A program made the position numbers and the translations under genes. Below, piece after piece: positions 25,930 to 33,189 of a DNA stretch of 64,000 bases. Location: NCBI GenBank assembly GCA_030538275.1, contig JAUNUH010000004.1, positions 62,001 to 126,000 on the forward strand. The letters are read 5' to 3'. Under the pieces are notes generated by a model. The model saw only the letters and a program-made list of their open reading frames with translations, was not told the origin of the DNA and made no database searches. Position 1 is the first letter of the stretch. Each line of letters opens with the position of its first letter. The stretch is from Flavobacteriaceae bacterium. GTDB lineage: Bacteria > Bacteroidota > Bacteroidia > Flavobacteriales > Weeksellaceae.

Positions 25930-27231
25930 TCAATAATTATTTTTTCCATATAGCAAAACATTTGAAATCAAATATCTTAGTTTAAACTTTAAATCATAAT
26001 CCATGTCTATCATTTCCGCTTTCTGACAAACTTGTAACAATTTTGCAAGATTATCAATATGCTGAAAAGAACTCCTTTTGAATAAATCTCTTAGTCTAGT
26101 TATTCCTTTGAATGGACTATTGATATTATCAATTTTTTCTTCAATTTTAGCTCTCAATTCATCGGGAGTATTAGTTGTGGCGATATTCTTGAAATCTTTT
26201 ATATAATCATCTATTGAATAAATTACAGAACTTAGATTATCAAACAACAATAATACATTCTCAACGCCTGTAACATGACTCGTTGACATTTTATATTTAA
26301 TTTCATTATCCTTAAATTTTGGAAATAAAAATATCGTATTTTCATTATTCTGTAAAGGTGTTAATTTTAATGAATGGGTAAAAGAAAGTGACCTATCACC
26401 AAGGTCATTGTTTTTTATCAATATTGAAGAAGATATAAATTGACTAATTTCATCTACAAAAACGGGATTTCCAGATGAAACCATAATGTCAATTTTTGAT
26501 TCATTTAATGATAGCGAATTAATTTCTAAATTAAGTCCTTTGTCATTTTGCATCGCTTTATGCAAAGATAACATCGCAATTACAAAACAGAAAGAAACTC
26601 CATATTCTTTGTATGCTTTCGAGGTTATACTTCTTAGAAAATAATTGCCTTTCTTGTCTTTAAGAAATCTAAATTTTCTCTCTTGAACTGAAGAAGGACT
26701 TCTTTCATATTGTCTCTTCCAAGAGCTATTTACATCATTTATAAGAATGTTTCTATCAGTTAAATTAGAAAGGGTTTTGTTGCTTTTAGATTTCAAATAA
26801 TTAACATACTTTGATAACTCACGGTCATTGTAAAACATAGATGCTGAATCATATTCTACTTTGGCATTCAATTCATCATAAACAAGACCATCATCATCAT
26901 TCAAAAAATCAAACTTAAAATACAATTCAGGTTTGTTTGTAATTTCTTCAGGTTCAACAAAAAATGCTTCTACATGATTATTACTTGACCACAAACTAAC
27001 ATATTCGTATATATTGGAAACATATTCTACATATTTATAAGCAGTTCCAATATTTCCGATGTTAATATGAAAATCTAACGAAGACAAATCATAGTGTTTA
27101 ATAATTACTTCTTTAAATTTCTCATCTTTGATTAAATCTAAAAGTTTTTCAGCTTTGATTATATTTTGTGAACTCTGTTTTTCAAAAGGTGGAACAGTAA
27201 CCTGTACAAACGGTTTGTTAAAAATTTCCAT
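25930..27231 (-). CDS. Unknown 433-residue protein, partner of the two-TM protein
   Basis: I do not recognise a family. The protein is soluble, without signal peptide or membrane helices. A mixed alpha/beta N-terminal region (about 1-130) contains an acidic stretch (FDFLNDDDG). The middle region (about 150-300) is strand-rich with FLFPKF near its end, and the C-terminal 100 residues are helical with LRDLFKRSSF. No catalytic motif stands out. The frame continues 14 codons upstream to 27273, but the ATG at 27231 is better placed after the terminator of the upstream small gene. It is followed by the two-TM gene; the pair forms a separate cargo unit. Confidence 0.62.
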   Translation of the reverse strand: MEIFNKPFVQVTVPPFEKQSSQNIIKAEKLLDLIKDEKFKEVIIKHYDLSSLDFHINIGNIGTAYKYVEYVSNIYEYVSLWSSNNHVEAFFVEPEEITNKPELYFKFDFLNDDDGLVYDELNAKVEYDSASMFYNDRELSKYVNYLKSKSNKTLSNLTDRNILINDVNSSWKRQYERSPSSVQERKFRFLKDKKGNYFLRSITSKAYKEYGVSFCFVIAMLSLHKAMQNDKGLNLEINSLSLNESKIDIMVSSGNPVFVDEISQFISSSILIKNNDLGDRSLSFTHSLKLTPLQNNENTIFLFPKFKDNEIKYKMSTSHVTGVENVLLLFDNLSSVIYSIDDYIKDFKNIATTNTPDELRAKIEEKIDNINSPFKGITRLRDLFKRSSFQHIDNLAKLLQVCQKAEMIDMDYDLKFKLRYLISNVLLYGKNNY

Positions 27232-27251
27232 TTTTTTGTTTTTTAATATTT

Positions 27252-27277
27252 TTAATAAAAAGGGGCGTTTCACCCCT
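27252..27277 (-). terminator. Terminator after the 50-residue gene
   Basis: AGGGG (27261-27265) and CCCCT (27273-27277) form a short GC-rich stem; on the minus strand it is followed by TTTTTATT. It separates the small membrane-protein gene from the 433-residue gene downstream. Confidence 0.55.
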
Positions 27278-27284
27278 CATCGTT

Positions 27285-27437
27285 TTAATTTGTTTTGGAT
27301 AATGAAGCAATACCAATAAGTACAAGCATCACAAAAGCACCAACAGCTAATAAGTTAGCATTTGAACCTTTTGCGTGTATGCAACTGTCTTTGTAGCATA
27401 AACTCACATTATCATTCTTGTGTAAAAATCTCTGCAT
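27285..27437 (-). CDS. 50-residue single-TM small protein
   Basis: A short gene of 50 codons plus TAA. The product has a polar N-terminus with two cysteines (SLCYKDSCIHAKG) and one C-terminal membrane segment (LLAVGAFVMLVLIGIASL). A terminator directly follows the stop and supports it as a real unit. The CxxxxC pair before a single helix is unusual; a membrane-bound regulator, toxin-like peptide or metal-binding peptide are all possible. No family is known to me. Confidence 0.55.
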   Translation of the reverse strand: MQRFLHKNDNVSLCYKDSCIHAKGSNANLLAVGAFVMLVLIGIASLSKTN

Positions 27438-27519
27438 AAGCAATAATTTTTAAATTCATTAATTACGTTTTTCACTTCTCGACAGAAAAACTTTGACGAA
27501 TACACTTTGAAGTGGTATC

Positions 27520-27693
27520 TTACTTTTCTTTACGAACTCCTTTGAAAGGTTTGTTGTCAGAAGTTTTTACATCCATAAATCTACCCGTGTTTGCATCACG
27601 TTTTACCCAAGAATCTATTTTTGGGTTGTAGGTCTGTGAACGTTCTCTAACAGCACCTTTTCTGGAATTGTCTTTCGGTGGATTTGTTGCCAT
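27520..27693 (-). CDS. 57-residue conserved Bacteroidota small protein
   Basis: A 57-residue basic protein, MATNPPKDNSRKGAV at the start, then RSQTYNPKIDSWVKRD, TGRFMDVKTSDNKPFKGVRK, ending in KEK. I recognise this pattern as a small protein found widely in Bacteroidota mobile elements and chromosomes, of unknown function. Lys/Arg-rich and without hydrophobic core, it may bind nucleic acid. It is divergent from the XRE-ImmA pair and shares the dyad-rich region 27694-27884 with it. Confidence 0.68.
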   Translation of the reverse strand: MATNPPKDNSRKGAVRERSQTYNPKIDSWVKRDANTGRFMDVKTSDNKPFKGVRKEK

Positions 27694-27783
27694 CGTTTAA
27701 CAATTTTTTGAATTACTAATATTTCTTTTAACTTCACGACATAAAAGATTTGACGTTGTATAAATATATTGTTTCATATTTAA

Positions 27784-27840
27784 TACAAATGTTTCTACAA
27801 AGAAACGGATAATATTTGTATTATCAAAGAAACATTTGTA
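27784..27840. promoter_or_regulatory. Nested dyad cluster controlling the XRE-ImmA switch
   Basis: Three nested perfect dyads: TACAAATGTTTCT (27784-27796) with AGAAACATTTGTA (27828-27840), 13 bp per arm; GTTTCT-ACAA-AGAAAC (27791-27806); and GATAATA-TTTG-TATTATC (27808-27825), the last over a -7-like AATATTTG. Further GAAAC/GTTTC half-sites flank it on both sides (27770s and 27850). The arrangement resembles a phage-type operator region between divergent genes. Confidence 0.65.
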
Positions 27841-27884
27841 CTTTTACCGAAACATTATTAACAATAACTAAAAAGTTACTGACA

Positions 27885-28220
27885 ATGAGCACTTCATTAG
27901 ATACCAAAAAGTTTTCCGAGATGATAAAATCTAAAAGAGGAAATATAGGTTTAAGAAATTTAGCTTCTGAAATTGGAGTAAGTGCTTCTACTTTATCAAG
28001 GATAGAACAAGGAAATTTACCTGATATTGATACATATTTGAGATTGTGCGAATGGTTAGAGGTCTCTACTGATTATTTCACAAAATCAACATCTAATGAT
28101 GATATTCAAAATGAGGTAATTGCTCATTTGAGAGCTGACAAAACTTTACCTGCATCAACTTCGGAAGCACTAATACAAATGATAAACCTTGCTTATGCCT
28201 CTGCAAACAAAGACAATTAA
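27885..28220 (+). CDS. XRE-family repressor of the element
   Basis: A 111-residue protein with an N-terminal XRE helix-turn-helix (KRGNIGLRNLASEIGVSASTLSRIEQGNLP, core: ASEIGVSASTLSRIEQG) and a helical C-terminal tail that could dimerise. The ATG at 27885 is preferred over an upstream TTG that would run through the operator. It overlaps the ImmA-like peptidase gene by 26 bases. By analogy to ICEBs1 ImmR, it probably represses excision and transfer genes of the island and is inactivated by the peptidase. Confidence 0.83.
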   Translation: MSTSLDTKKFSEMIKSKRGNIGLRNLASEIGVSASTLSRIEQGNLPDIDTYLRLCEWLEVSTDYFTKSTSNDDIQNEVIAHLRADKTLPASTSEALIQMINLAYASANKDN

Positions 28221-28788
28221 ATACAGACGAGGGTTTAAAAAATGGACTGATGAAACTGTAGTAGGATTAAGAAAGGAATTAGGATTGTTTGCTTCTTCAC
28301 CACTTTGTGCTTTTGAATTATGTAAATATCTTGGTATTCCAATACTAGAACCATCTAATGTTCAAGATTTACCACAAGATAAATTAGATGAACTTTTAGG
28401 CAAAGGTGCTAAACATTGGTCTGCTGTAACTATTCCTTTGGAAAATGAGAATTACTTAATTATTCATAATCCAAGTCATTCCCCTGCAAGACAACAGAGT
28501 AACTTAATGCACGAAATAGCTCATATTCTCTGTAAACATAAGGTTTCTAATCAAATTAAGGAAACAGGATTGGCTGGTTTTTTAAGAAATTTTGATGTTG
28601 AACAAGAAAATGAAGCGGAATGGTTAGGTTCATCTTTACAGTTACCAAGACCTGCTCTTTTATATTCTTTAAAAAAGAATATGACAGTTGAAGAAATTGC
28701 AGGACATTATAATTGTAGCGTAGATATGGTACAATATAGGATTAATATTACAGGAGTGAAAAAGCAACTAAAATATTTGAAATATTAG
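28195..28788 (+). CDS. ImmA/IrrE family metallopeptidase (anti-repressor)
   Basis: A 197-residue gluzincin-type peptidase: HEIAH at residues 106-110 gives two zinc ligands and the catalytic Glu, and EQENEAEWLGSSLQLPRPALL gives the third ligand (core: ENEAEWLGSSL). A C-terminal helix (MTVEEIAGHYNCSVDMVQYR) follows, common in this family. It overlaps the XRE gene by 26 bases, so production is coupled. In ICEBs1 the equivalent ImmA cleaves ImmR and triggers excision; I infer the same here. It is distinct from the larger HTH-ImmA protein of the KAP operon. Confidence 0.85.
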   Translation: MPLQTKTIKYRRGFKKWTDETVVGLRKELGLFASSPLCAFELCKYLGIPILEPSNVQDLPQDKLDELLGKGAKHWSAVTIPLENENYLIIHNPSHSPARQQSNLMHEIAHILCKHKVSNQIKETGLAGFLRNFDVEQENEAEWLGSSLQLPRPALLYSLKKNMTVEEIAGHYNCSVDMVQYRINITGVKKQLKYLKY

Positions 28789-28870
28789 TTGCTTGATACT
28801 TTACTTTTAAGAGCTTTCTTTTTTCTGCTTGATATTTTTATCAACTTTTGTATTTCGTGCTGTTATACTG

Positions 28871-29287
28871 TCAGTAATTAATGAGATACCGAAAGATTAT
28901 TGTTTCTTTGGATTTTCTTGTATTGACAGACAATGCAAATTTTTGATTTTTGGTATTAAAAACAAATTCGTCATAATATTGATGACCTTTGTGTTTTACA
29001 TCTAATAAAGTTTCATTAATGTTTAACTCATTTTTTAGGTTTGTCTTGAAGTCGGTCTTTACTTTTCTGAAATAAAATTTGAGGTTTTTTCTGCTTGTTT
29101 CTTGTGCGTGGAACGAAAGCATTATCATTTCATCATCTTTTTCTAACACAAGTATAGGTTTGGTAACAAGCATTTCGTTTACATCATATTCTTGTGGATT
29201 TATCGCTATTTTTTCGCAGATTAACCCAATTACTCTATAATTCTGAAATTCGTTCAGTTTTATGGCTGTATTTTTTAGTGTATTCAT
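28871..29287 (-). CDS. Unknown 138-residue protein
   Basis: No recognised domain. The protein is rich in beta-strand-like alternations (VLVLEKDDEMIMLSFH, part: PILVLEKDDEM; KFYFRKVKTDF) and ends in strands FALSVNTRKSKETIIFRYLI, part: KETIIFRYLINY. No signal peptide or membrane helix. It lies 48 bases downstream of the replication-initiator-like gene on the same strand and may be cotranscribed with it. Confidence 0.55.
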   Translation of the reverse strand: MNTLKNTAIKLNEFQNYRVIGLICEKIAINPQEYDVNEMLVTKPILVLEKDDEMIMLSFHAQETSRKNLKFYFRKVKTDFKTNLKNELNINETLLDVKHKGHQYYDEFVFNTKNQKFALSVNTRKSKETIIFRYLINY

Positions 29288-29335
29288 CGTTTTTTGTATG
29301 TTTTTATCATCTTAGTTACATAGTAATTTTTACAA

Positions 29336-30214
29336 TCAACTTTCCATTAATTCGTCCCAAGTGTCAGAAAATTGTTGAATGAGTTTAGGTTTTAATTGCT
29401 GTTCTCCGTACTCGTTTATTATTTCTGTCAATCTTTGTTTTTGATTATTAAAGGTTCTTGGATTTGTTTTCTGTAATGATTTTCTATAAGTAGGATTTTG
29501 CCATTTCACACATAAATTTCGGTCAAGTGTTCTTAATTCTTCAATCGGAATAGTATTGTCGTAAAGTATGACATTTTCAAAAGTTTCTAAAAATATTTTC
29601 TTTAAATAAATGAGCTTGTCTTTGTCTATCAAATCTTCAAAAGTGTCAAAATATACGGGTCGTAAAAATCGTTTTTTGTGAACTTTTACTTCATACCTCA
29701 ACAACTCAAAAGGTAATTCGTATTGCATTGACTTACTGTATAGTTTCAACTGATATTCTTGCAAAACACATCTTTTGCCAATACTTCTTTTGTTGTCGCC
29801 GTCCATATCTTGAAAGAATTTGTTTTTGTAGTTAAGTGCTAAATCTGTTGTTTCTAACGCATTCAACGGTTTTTCTAATTGAATATTCAAACCAAACTCG
29901 AAAGATTTAAGTTTCAGCTCGTTTGGGCGTGAATAAAGGGTGTCTGACAAACTATGTATCGCACAAGCTAAATCGGAGTAGGGTAAATTGGTGTAATTTT
30001 CTTCATACCAATATTTGGTAATACTACCCGTGAAATCGAGCCAGTCATTATATCCTACTTTGGTTTTGCAACTTGTTTTCTTATCGTTATGCCAAAAATA
30101 TTTTATTGGCTTGTCAGAGTGATAAGGTATTCCTTCAACAAACTTAATGTCTTCTCGTTCTAAAAATGTTCTGTGATTCGGAATCATTCTAAAAATGTGT
30201 ATAAAATCTATCAT
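29336..30214 (-). CDS. Possible phage/plasmid-type replication initiator
   Basis: A 292-residue protein that I place only tentatively. It starts MIDFIHIF, has internal strands (FEFGLNIQLEKP), then LYSKSMQYEL and FELLRYEVKVHKKRFL. That order recalls the Rep/gene-II-like replication proteins of small phages and plasmids, where an 'LR-E-V' strand precedes the catalytic helix. A single candidate Tyr-containing helix (LIYLKKIFLETF) is present, but I cannot confirm an HUH motif. Together with the excisionase-type HTH gene 6 bases upstream it would form a replication or mobilisation module, a composition seen in small Bacteroidota integrative elements. Confidence 0.5.
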   Translation of the reverse strand: MIDFIHIFRMIPNHRTFLEREDIKFVEGIPYHSDKPIKYFWHNDKKTSCKTKVGYNDWLDFTGSITKYWYEENYTNLPYSDLACAIHSLSDTLYSRPNELKLKSFEFGLNIQLEKPLNALETTDLALNYKNKFFQDMDGDNKRSIGKRCVLQEYQLKLYSKSMQYELPFELLRYEVKVHKKRFLRPVYFDTFEDLIDKDKLIYLKKIFLETFENVILYDNTIPIEELRTLDRNLCVKWQNPTYRKSLQKTNPRTFNNQKQRLTEIINEYGEQQLKPKLIQQFSDTWDELMES

Positions 30215-30220
30215 TGCAAA

Positions 30221-30541
30221 TTACATTTTGAAGTTTTCAATCATTTTCTTTGCAATGGACGAGTAGTCTTCTGTCGTGTTGATTTTACCTTTTTCAATGT
30301 AGTTTTTCAGGTCTTCTACTTTGAATAAGGAAATCTTATTGTTCGGCTTATAATAAACGATTTTATTTGCAGACATCACTTTATACAAGGTACTTTTAGA
30401 AATACCCAAATAATTTGCTGCTTCTTCTACATTCAAGTATTCTTTCTGTTGAATACTCAAATTTTCAAGCATCTGTTTTAATGTCTGTAATTCCGAAATT
30501 AGTAATGCCTCTGTACTCATCTTAATTGCATTTGATGGCAC
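30221..30541 (-). CDS. Excisionase/AlpA-type helix-turn-helix protein
   Basis: A 106-residue protein. An N-terminal coiled-coil-like segment (ALLISELQTLKQMLENL) precedes a MerR/excisionase-type winged HTH: YLNVEEAANYLGISKSTLYK, then NKIVYYKPNNKISLFKVEDLKNYI (core: ISLFKVEDLKNYI). Such small proteins direct recombination (Xis) or regulate integrase and replication genes in Bacteroidota elements. It sits 6 bases upstream of the replication-initiator-like gene. ACTCT/AGAGT half-sites in the 110-base gap upstream (30542-30652) may be its targets. Confidence 0.82.
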   Translation of the reverse strand: MPSNAIKMSTEALLISELQTLKQMLENLSIQQKEYLNVEEAANYLGISKSTLYKVMSANKIVYYKPNNKISLFKVEDLKNYIEKGKINTTEDYSSIAKKMIENFKM

Positions 30542-30652
30542 AAGAATACATCAGTAAGCATACGAGAATCCACTCTAAATAGGCGATTCAGAGTAGTTTG
30601 TTGTTATAATATTCGGTATTTTCGAGTGTTTGGGAATTACTCTGAAAAGAGA

Positions 30653-31456
30653 TTAGTTTTCAAAACAGAGTAAAATTTTAAGAGATTTATCGAGTAAAGA
30701 AGTGTCTTTTACCTTATCATCATTTCGAGAATATTTTTCTTTGGATAAAGATTCAATCTCTTGTGTAAACTTATTTTTATACTCAATCATATTAGGAATA
30801 ATGTCAAGATAATTATTTCTGTCAAAATCAAAATATTTACCCTTATCTGTTTCTGCAATTTTTTGCATCAAATAATAAAAATGATTAAGTGGTTTTTTCC
30901 AATAAATTCGTTTTTCATTAGGCATAAATCTATCTTTAAAAAACTTCTTGAAGTCTTCATATTCGACTTCAATATATCCACTCCTTACTAATGAAGTATG
31001 AAATCTTACAATGTTTTCTGCCTTACATTTATAGCTCAATCCTTTTATTGAGCCATCATCAAATGCTTTTGTTTCTTTCTTGTTGTAATGATTGATGTAG
31101 TTCGGAATTGTTGAACTTATCAGTTCTTTAAATGCTTTATCCCTTTGTTCTAATGCTTCAATTTTAAGTTCATCAAAATAAAGAATTTGCTCTGCTGGTG
31201 TTAGTTTTTCGAGTTTAAAATCGTTTGGGTTTATTGGAATATTTGCAATGATTATCTCTTGTAAATCTTCGAATTCTTTGTTGTGTAAATTATTCTCAAA
31301 ATAATCTTTCAGCACATCTAATCGTTCTAAAATTGCAACTTTATCATTGTTGAATTGCGAAAGGTGATTGCTTAGAAATTGCTTAGCATTTAGTTCACTC
31401 AACATAAAATTCAGTGCAAAATCGTCTATATTCGTTCTGTTGCTCATTTTATCCAC
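30653..31456 (-). CDS. Unknown 267-residue Bacteroidota element protein
   Basis: A helical, charged protein without signal or membrane segment. The stretch RFHTSLVRSGYIEVEYEDFK then KKFFKDRF and IYWKKPLNHFYYLMQKI resembles a module that recurs in Bacteroidota mobile-element proteins of unknown function. It lies 28 bases downstream of the integrase gene on the same strand, so it may belong to the recombination operon. The ATG at 31447 (MSNRTNID) is an equally possible start. Function is unassigned. Confidence 0.65.
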   Translation of the reverse strand: MDKMSNRTNIDDFALNFMLSELNAKQFLSNHLSQFNNDKVAILERLDVLKDYFENNLHNKEFEDLQEIIIANIPINPNDFKLEKLTPAEQILYFDELKIEALEQRDKAFKELISSTIPNYINHYNKKETKAFDDGSIKGLSYKCKAENIVRFHTSLVRSGYIEVEYEDFKKFFKDRFMPNEKRIYWKKPLNHFYYLMQKIAETDKGKYFDFDRNNYLDIIPNMIEYKNKFTQEIESLSKEKYSRNDDKVKDTSLLDKSLKILLCFEN

Positions 31457-31484
31457 TTAACTATTATGATAATATTGCACAAAA

Positions 31485-32567
31485 TTAGTCATTATCTGAC
31501 TTTAAAAGATTTACCGCATTTCGTAAATCTATATTAATTACTTTGGCATAAATCATCGTAGTTTTTATATCTTTATGATTGAGTAATTTGCTTAAATGAA
31601 CAATGCTTACTCCTTTGTGCAACATTATTGTAGCAAACGAATGTCTTGCACAATGGAATGTAATTGCCTTTTTAATATCTGCCATAAAAACCCATTCTCT
31701 CAAAATAGTATTCATCCAACTATTGTAATTTAAGTCTTTAAATATTTCTTCATCTGGATTCTCTGTTTCTCGAAGAAATTTGATGGCATCTTTTACGATT
31801 GGCAAATATTGCAATTCATCTGTTTTTTGTCTGTGAAAAGGAATTGTATAGTTTCCTTCAAGGTCTTTCTTAATATTTTTCCATTTCAGATTTTTAACAT
31901 CAGCATACGCCATTCCTGTTTTGCACGAAAATAAAAATGCTTTTTTTAGTAAAGGATTTTTACATTCTGTATTTTCAAGTTTTGTTATTTCCTCTTCTGT
32001 CAAATATTCTCTGATTGCGTGTTTTACTTTTGGTGCTTTTACATCATCGGCATAATCAACATCAATCATTCTGTCTTTAAATGCTTTATGTACACCGTGT
32101 AAAACCACATTAAAATAATTTGCCGAAGATGAGGTTTTAAGTTGTTGTATATCAATTAAAAAACACTTAAAATCATTTAGCCAATCTTCATCTAAATCAA
32201 TAAATTTTATTCCATTTGGTGCAAATTCATTCAAATGTTTCAATGCAGATTTCCAAGTAGAATAATTTTCGCCTGAACTTTCTCTTTTTTTGGTTAGAAA
32301 CTCGAAATAATCAATGAAATCATCAATTTTATGTTTAGGTTTCTTAATTCCAAATTTATTATTTTGAATTTGTAAATTCAGTTCATATTTAACAACATTT
32401 TCGAGTTTCTTTATTTCTTTGTTGTATTCTCGTTCTTGTTGATTTTTGGGATTGTCAAAAAGAACTAAATCCGTCTTTTGTCGATGTCTTTTACCATTCA
32501 CATAGTAATCAAACCAAATTCGGCTCTTACCGTCTTTTAGAGGTCTTAAAAATGAACTTATTTTCAT
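31485..32567 (-). CDS. Tyrosine recombinase (integrase) of the island
   Basis: A 360-residue site-specific recombinase: N-terminal arm-binding region (about 1-75), SAM-like core-binding domain (about 80-185) and catalytic domain. Catalytic residues visible are Lys248, His305-x-x-Arg308 (TFHCARHSFAT), His331 (LLNHKDIKTTM) and the nucleophile Tyr340. The first catalytic Arg, normally in a TGLRxxD motif, is Ala220 here (KTGMAYADV). Loss of Arg I is known in IntDOT of CTnDOT, so activity is still likely. It lies close to the right attachment repeat at mnmE, shares a 4-base overlap with the upstream zinc-finger/HTH gene, and is the obvious agent of integration. Confidence 0.93.
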   Translation of the reverse strand: MKISSFLRPLKDGKSRIWFDYYVNGKRHRQKTDLVLFDNPKNQQEREYNKEIKKLENVVKYELNLQIQNNKFGIKKPKHKIDDFIDYFEFLTKKRESSGENYSTWKSALKHLNEFAPNGIKFIDLDEDWLNDFKCFLIDIQQLKTSSSANYFNVVLHGVHKAFKDRMIDVDYADDVKAPKVKHAIREYLTEEEITKLENTECKNPLLKKAFLFSCKTGMAYADVKNLKWKNIKKDLEGNYTIPFHRQKTDELQYLPIVKDAIKFLRETENPDEEIFKDLNYNSWMNTILREWVFMADIKKAITFHCARHSFATIMLHKGVSIVHLSKLLNHKDIKTTMIYAKVINIDLRNAVNLLKSDND

Positions 32568-32956
32568 ATTTCCGATTTAATTAAAACTTTTCGTTCGCTA
32601 ATTTTTTTCACTATAACCTTGTTTTCTTTAATCACACGATATAATGTCTTTCTACTAATTCCTTTCAATTTACAATATTCATCAGGCGATAGATATTTTT
32701 CAGAATCAGTCATTTGTTGATTCAGCAACTTACTTAATGTTATTTGAATTTGGTTAAGTAATTCTGCTTGATGTTGTAATTGTCGTTTTACAAAATCTTC
32801 AAAATTTATTTCGAGGTCTAATTCATTTCTTTTGTTCGCCTTATATGCTCTTGAATTACAAGTATGACTACAATATTTTGTGGTTCTTTTTTGTGCATCA
32901 AATTCCTTTCTACAAAACAAGCAAACTTTCTTATATGTTTTAATGGTTAAAAGCAT
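32564..32956 (-). CDS. Zinc-finger plus HTH protein coupled to the integrase
   Basis: A 130-residue protein with two parts. Residues 12-33 form a Cys4 zinc finger (CLFCRKEF...YCSHTC), and after a coiled-coil linker (about 55-85, QLQHQAELLNQIQITL) residues 88-120 form an excisionase-type HTH (YLSPDEYCKLKGISRKTLYR). It probably acts as directionality factor or transcription regulator of the integrase. The stop overlaps the integrase ATG by 4 bases. The four phased GGACA boxes start 8 bases upstream of its ATG, so it may autoregulate there. Confidence 0.8.
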   Translation of the reverse strand: MLLTIKTYKKVCLFCRKEFDAQKRTTKYCSHTCNSRAYKANKRNELDLEINFEDFVKRQLQHQAELLNQIQITLSKLLNQQMTDSEKYLSPDEYCKLKGISRKTLYRVIKENKVIVKKISERKVLIKSEI

Positions 32957-32963
32957 ATTTAAC

Positions 32964-33054
32964 GGACATAAGAGGACATAGATGGACAGAAGTGGACAAA
33001 CTCATATTTTAAACATTTCAAGATTTAATTTTTAGACACAAATAGACACAAAAA
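32964..33054. promoter_or_regulatory. Phased GGACA/GACAC repeats at the right end of the island
   Basis: GGACA begins at 32964, 32974, 32984 and 32994, an exact 10-base period (one helical turn). GACAC occurs at 33035 and 33045, again 10 bases apart, each followed by an A-run; a further GGACACAAAC lies at 33087-33096. The cluster separates the zinc-finger/HTH gene from the right attachment repeat. The GACAC pair matches the inverted pair at the left end (19704-19724), so integrase arm sites are the best reading; the GGACA series may be arm sites or operators. Confidence 0.6.
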
Positions 33055-33189
33055 ATAAATTTGTGACCAAATCTAAACATTTTTTTGGACACAAACGCTA
33101 AAAATATGAAAACATCAGAAAATTAAATGTTTGTAACTATCTGATTTATATGGTATTTTGTTTCCGATAGTTTCCGTTACTTTCTTTGG

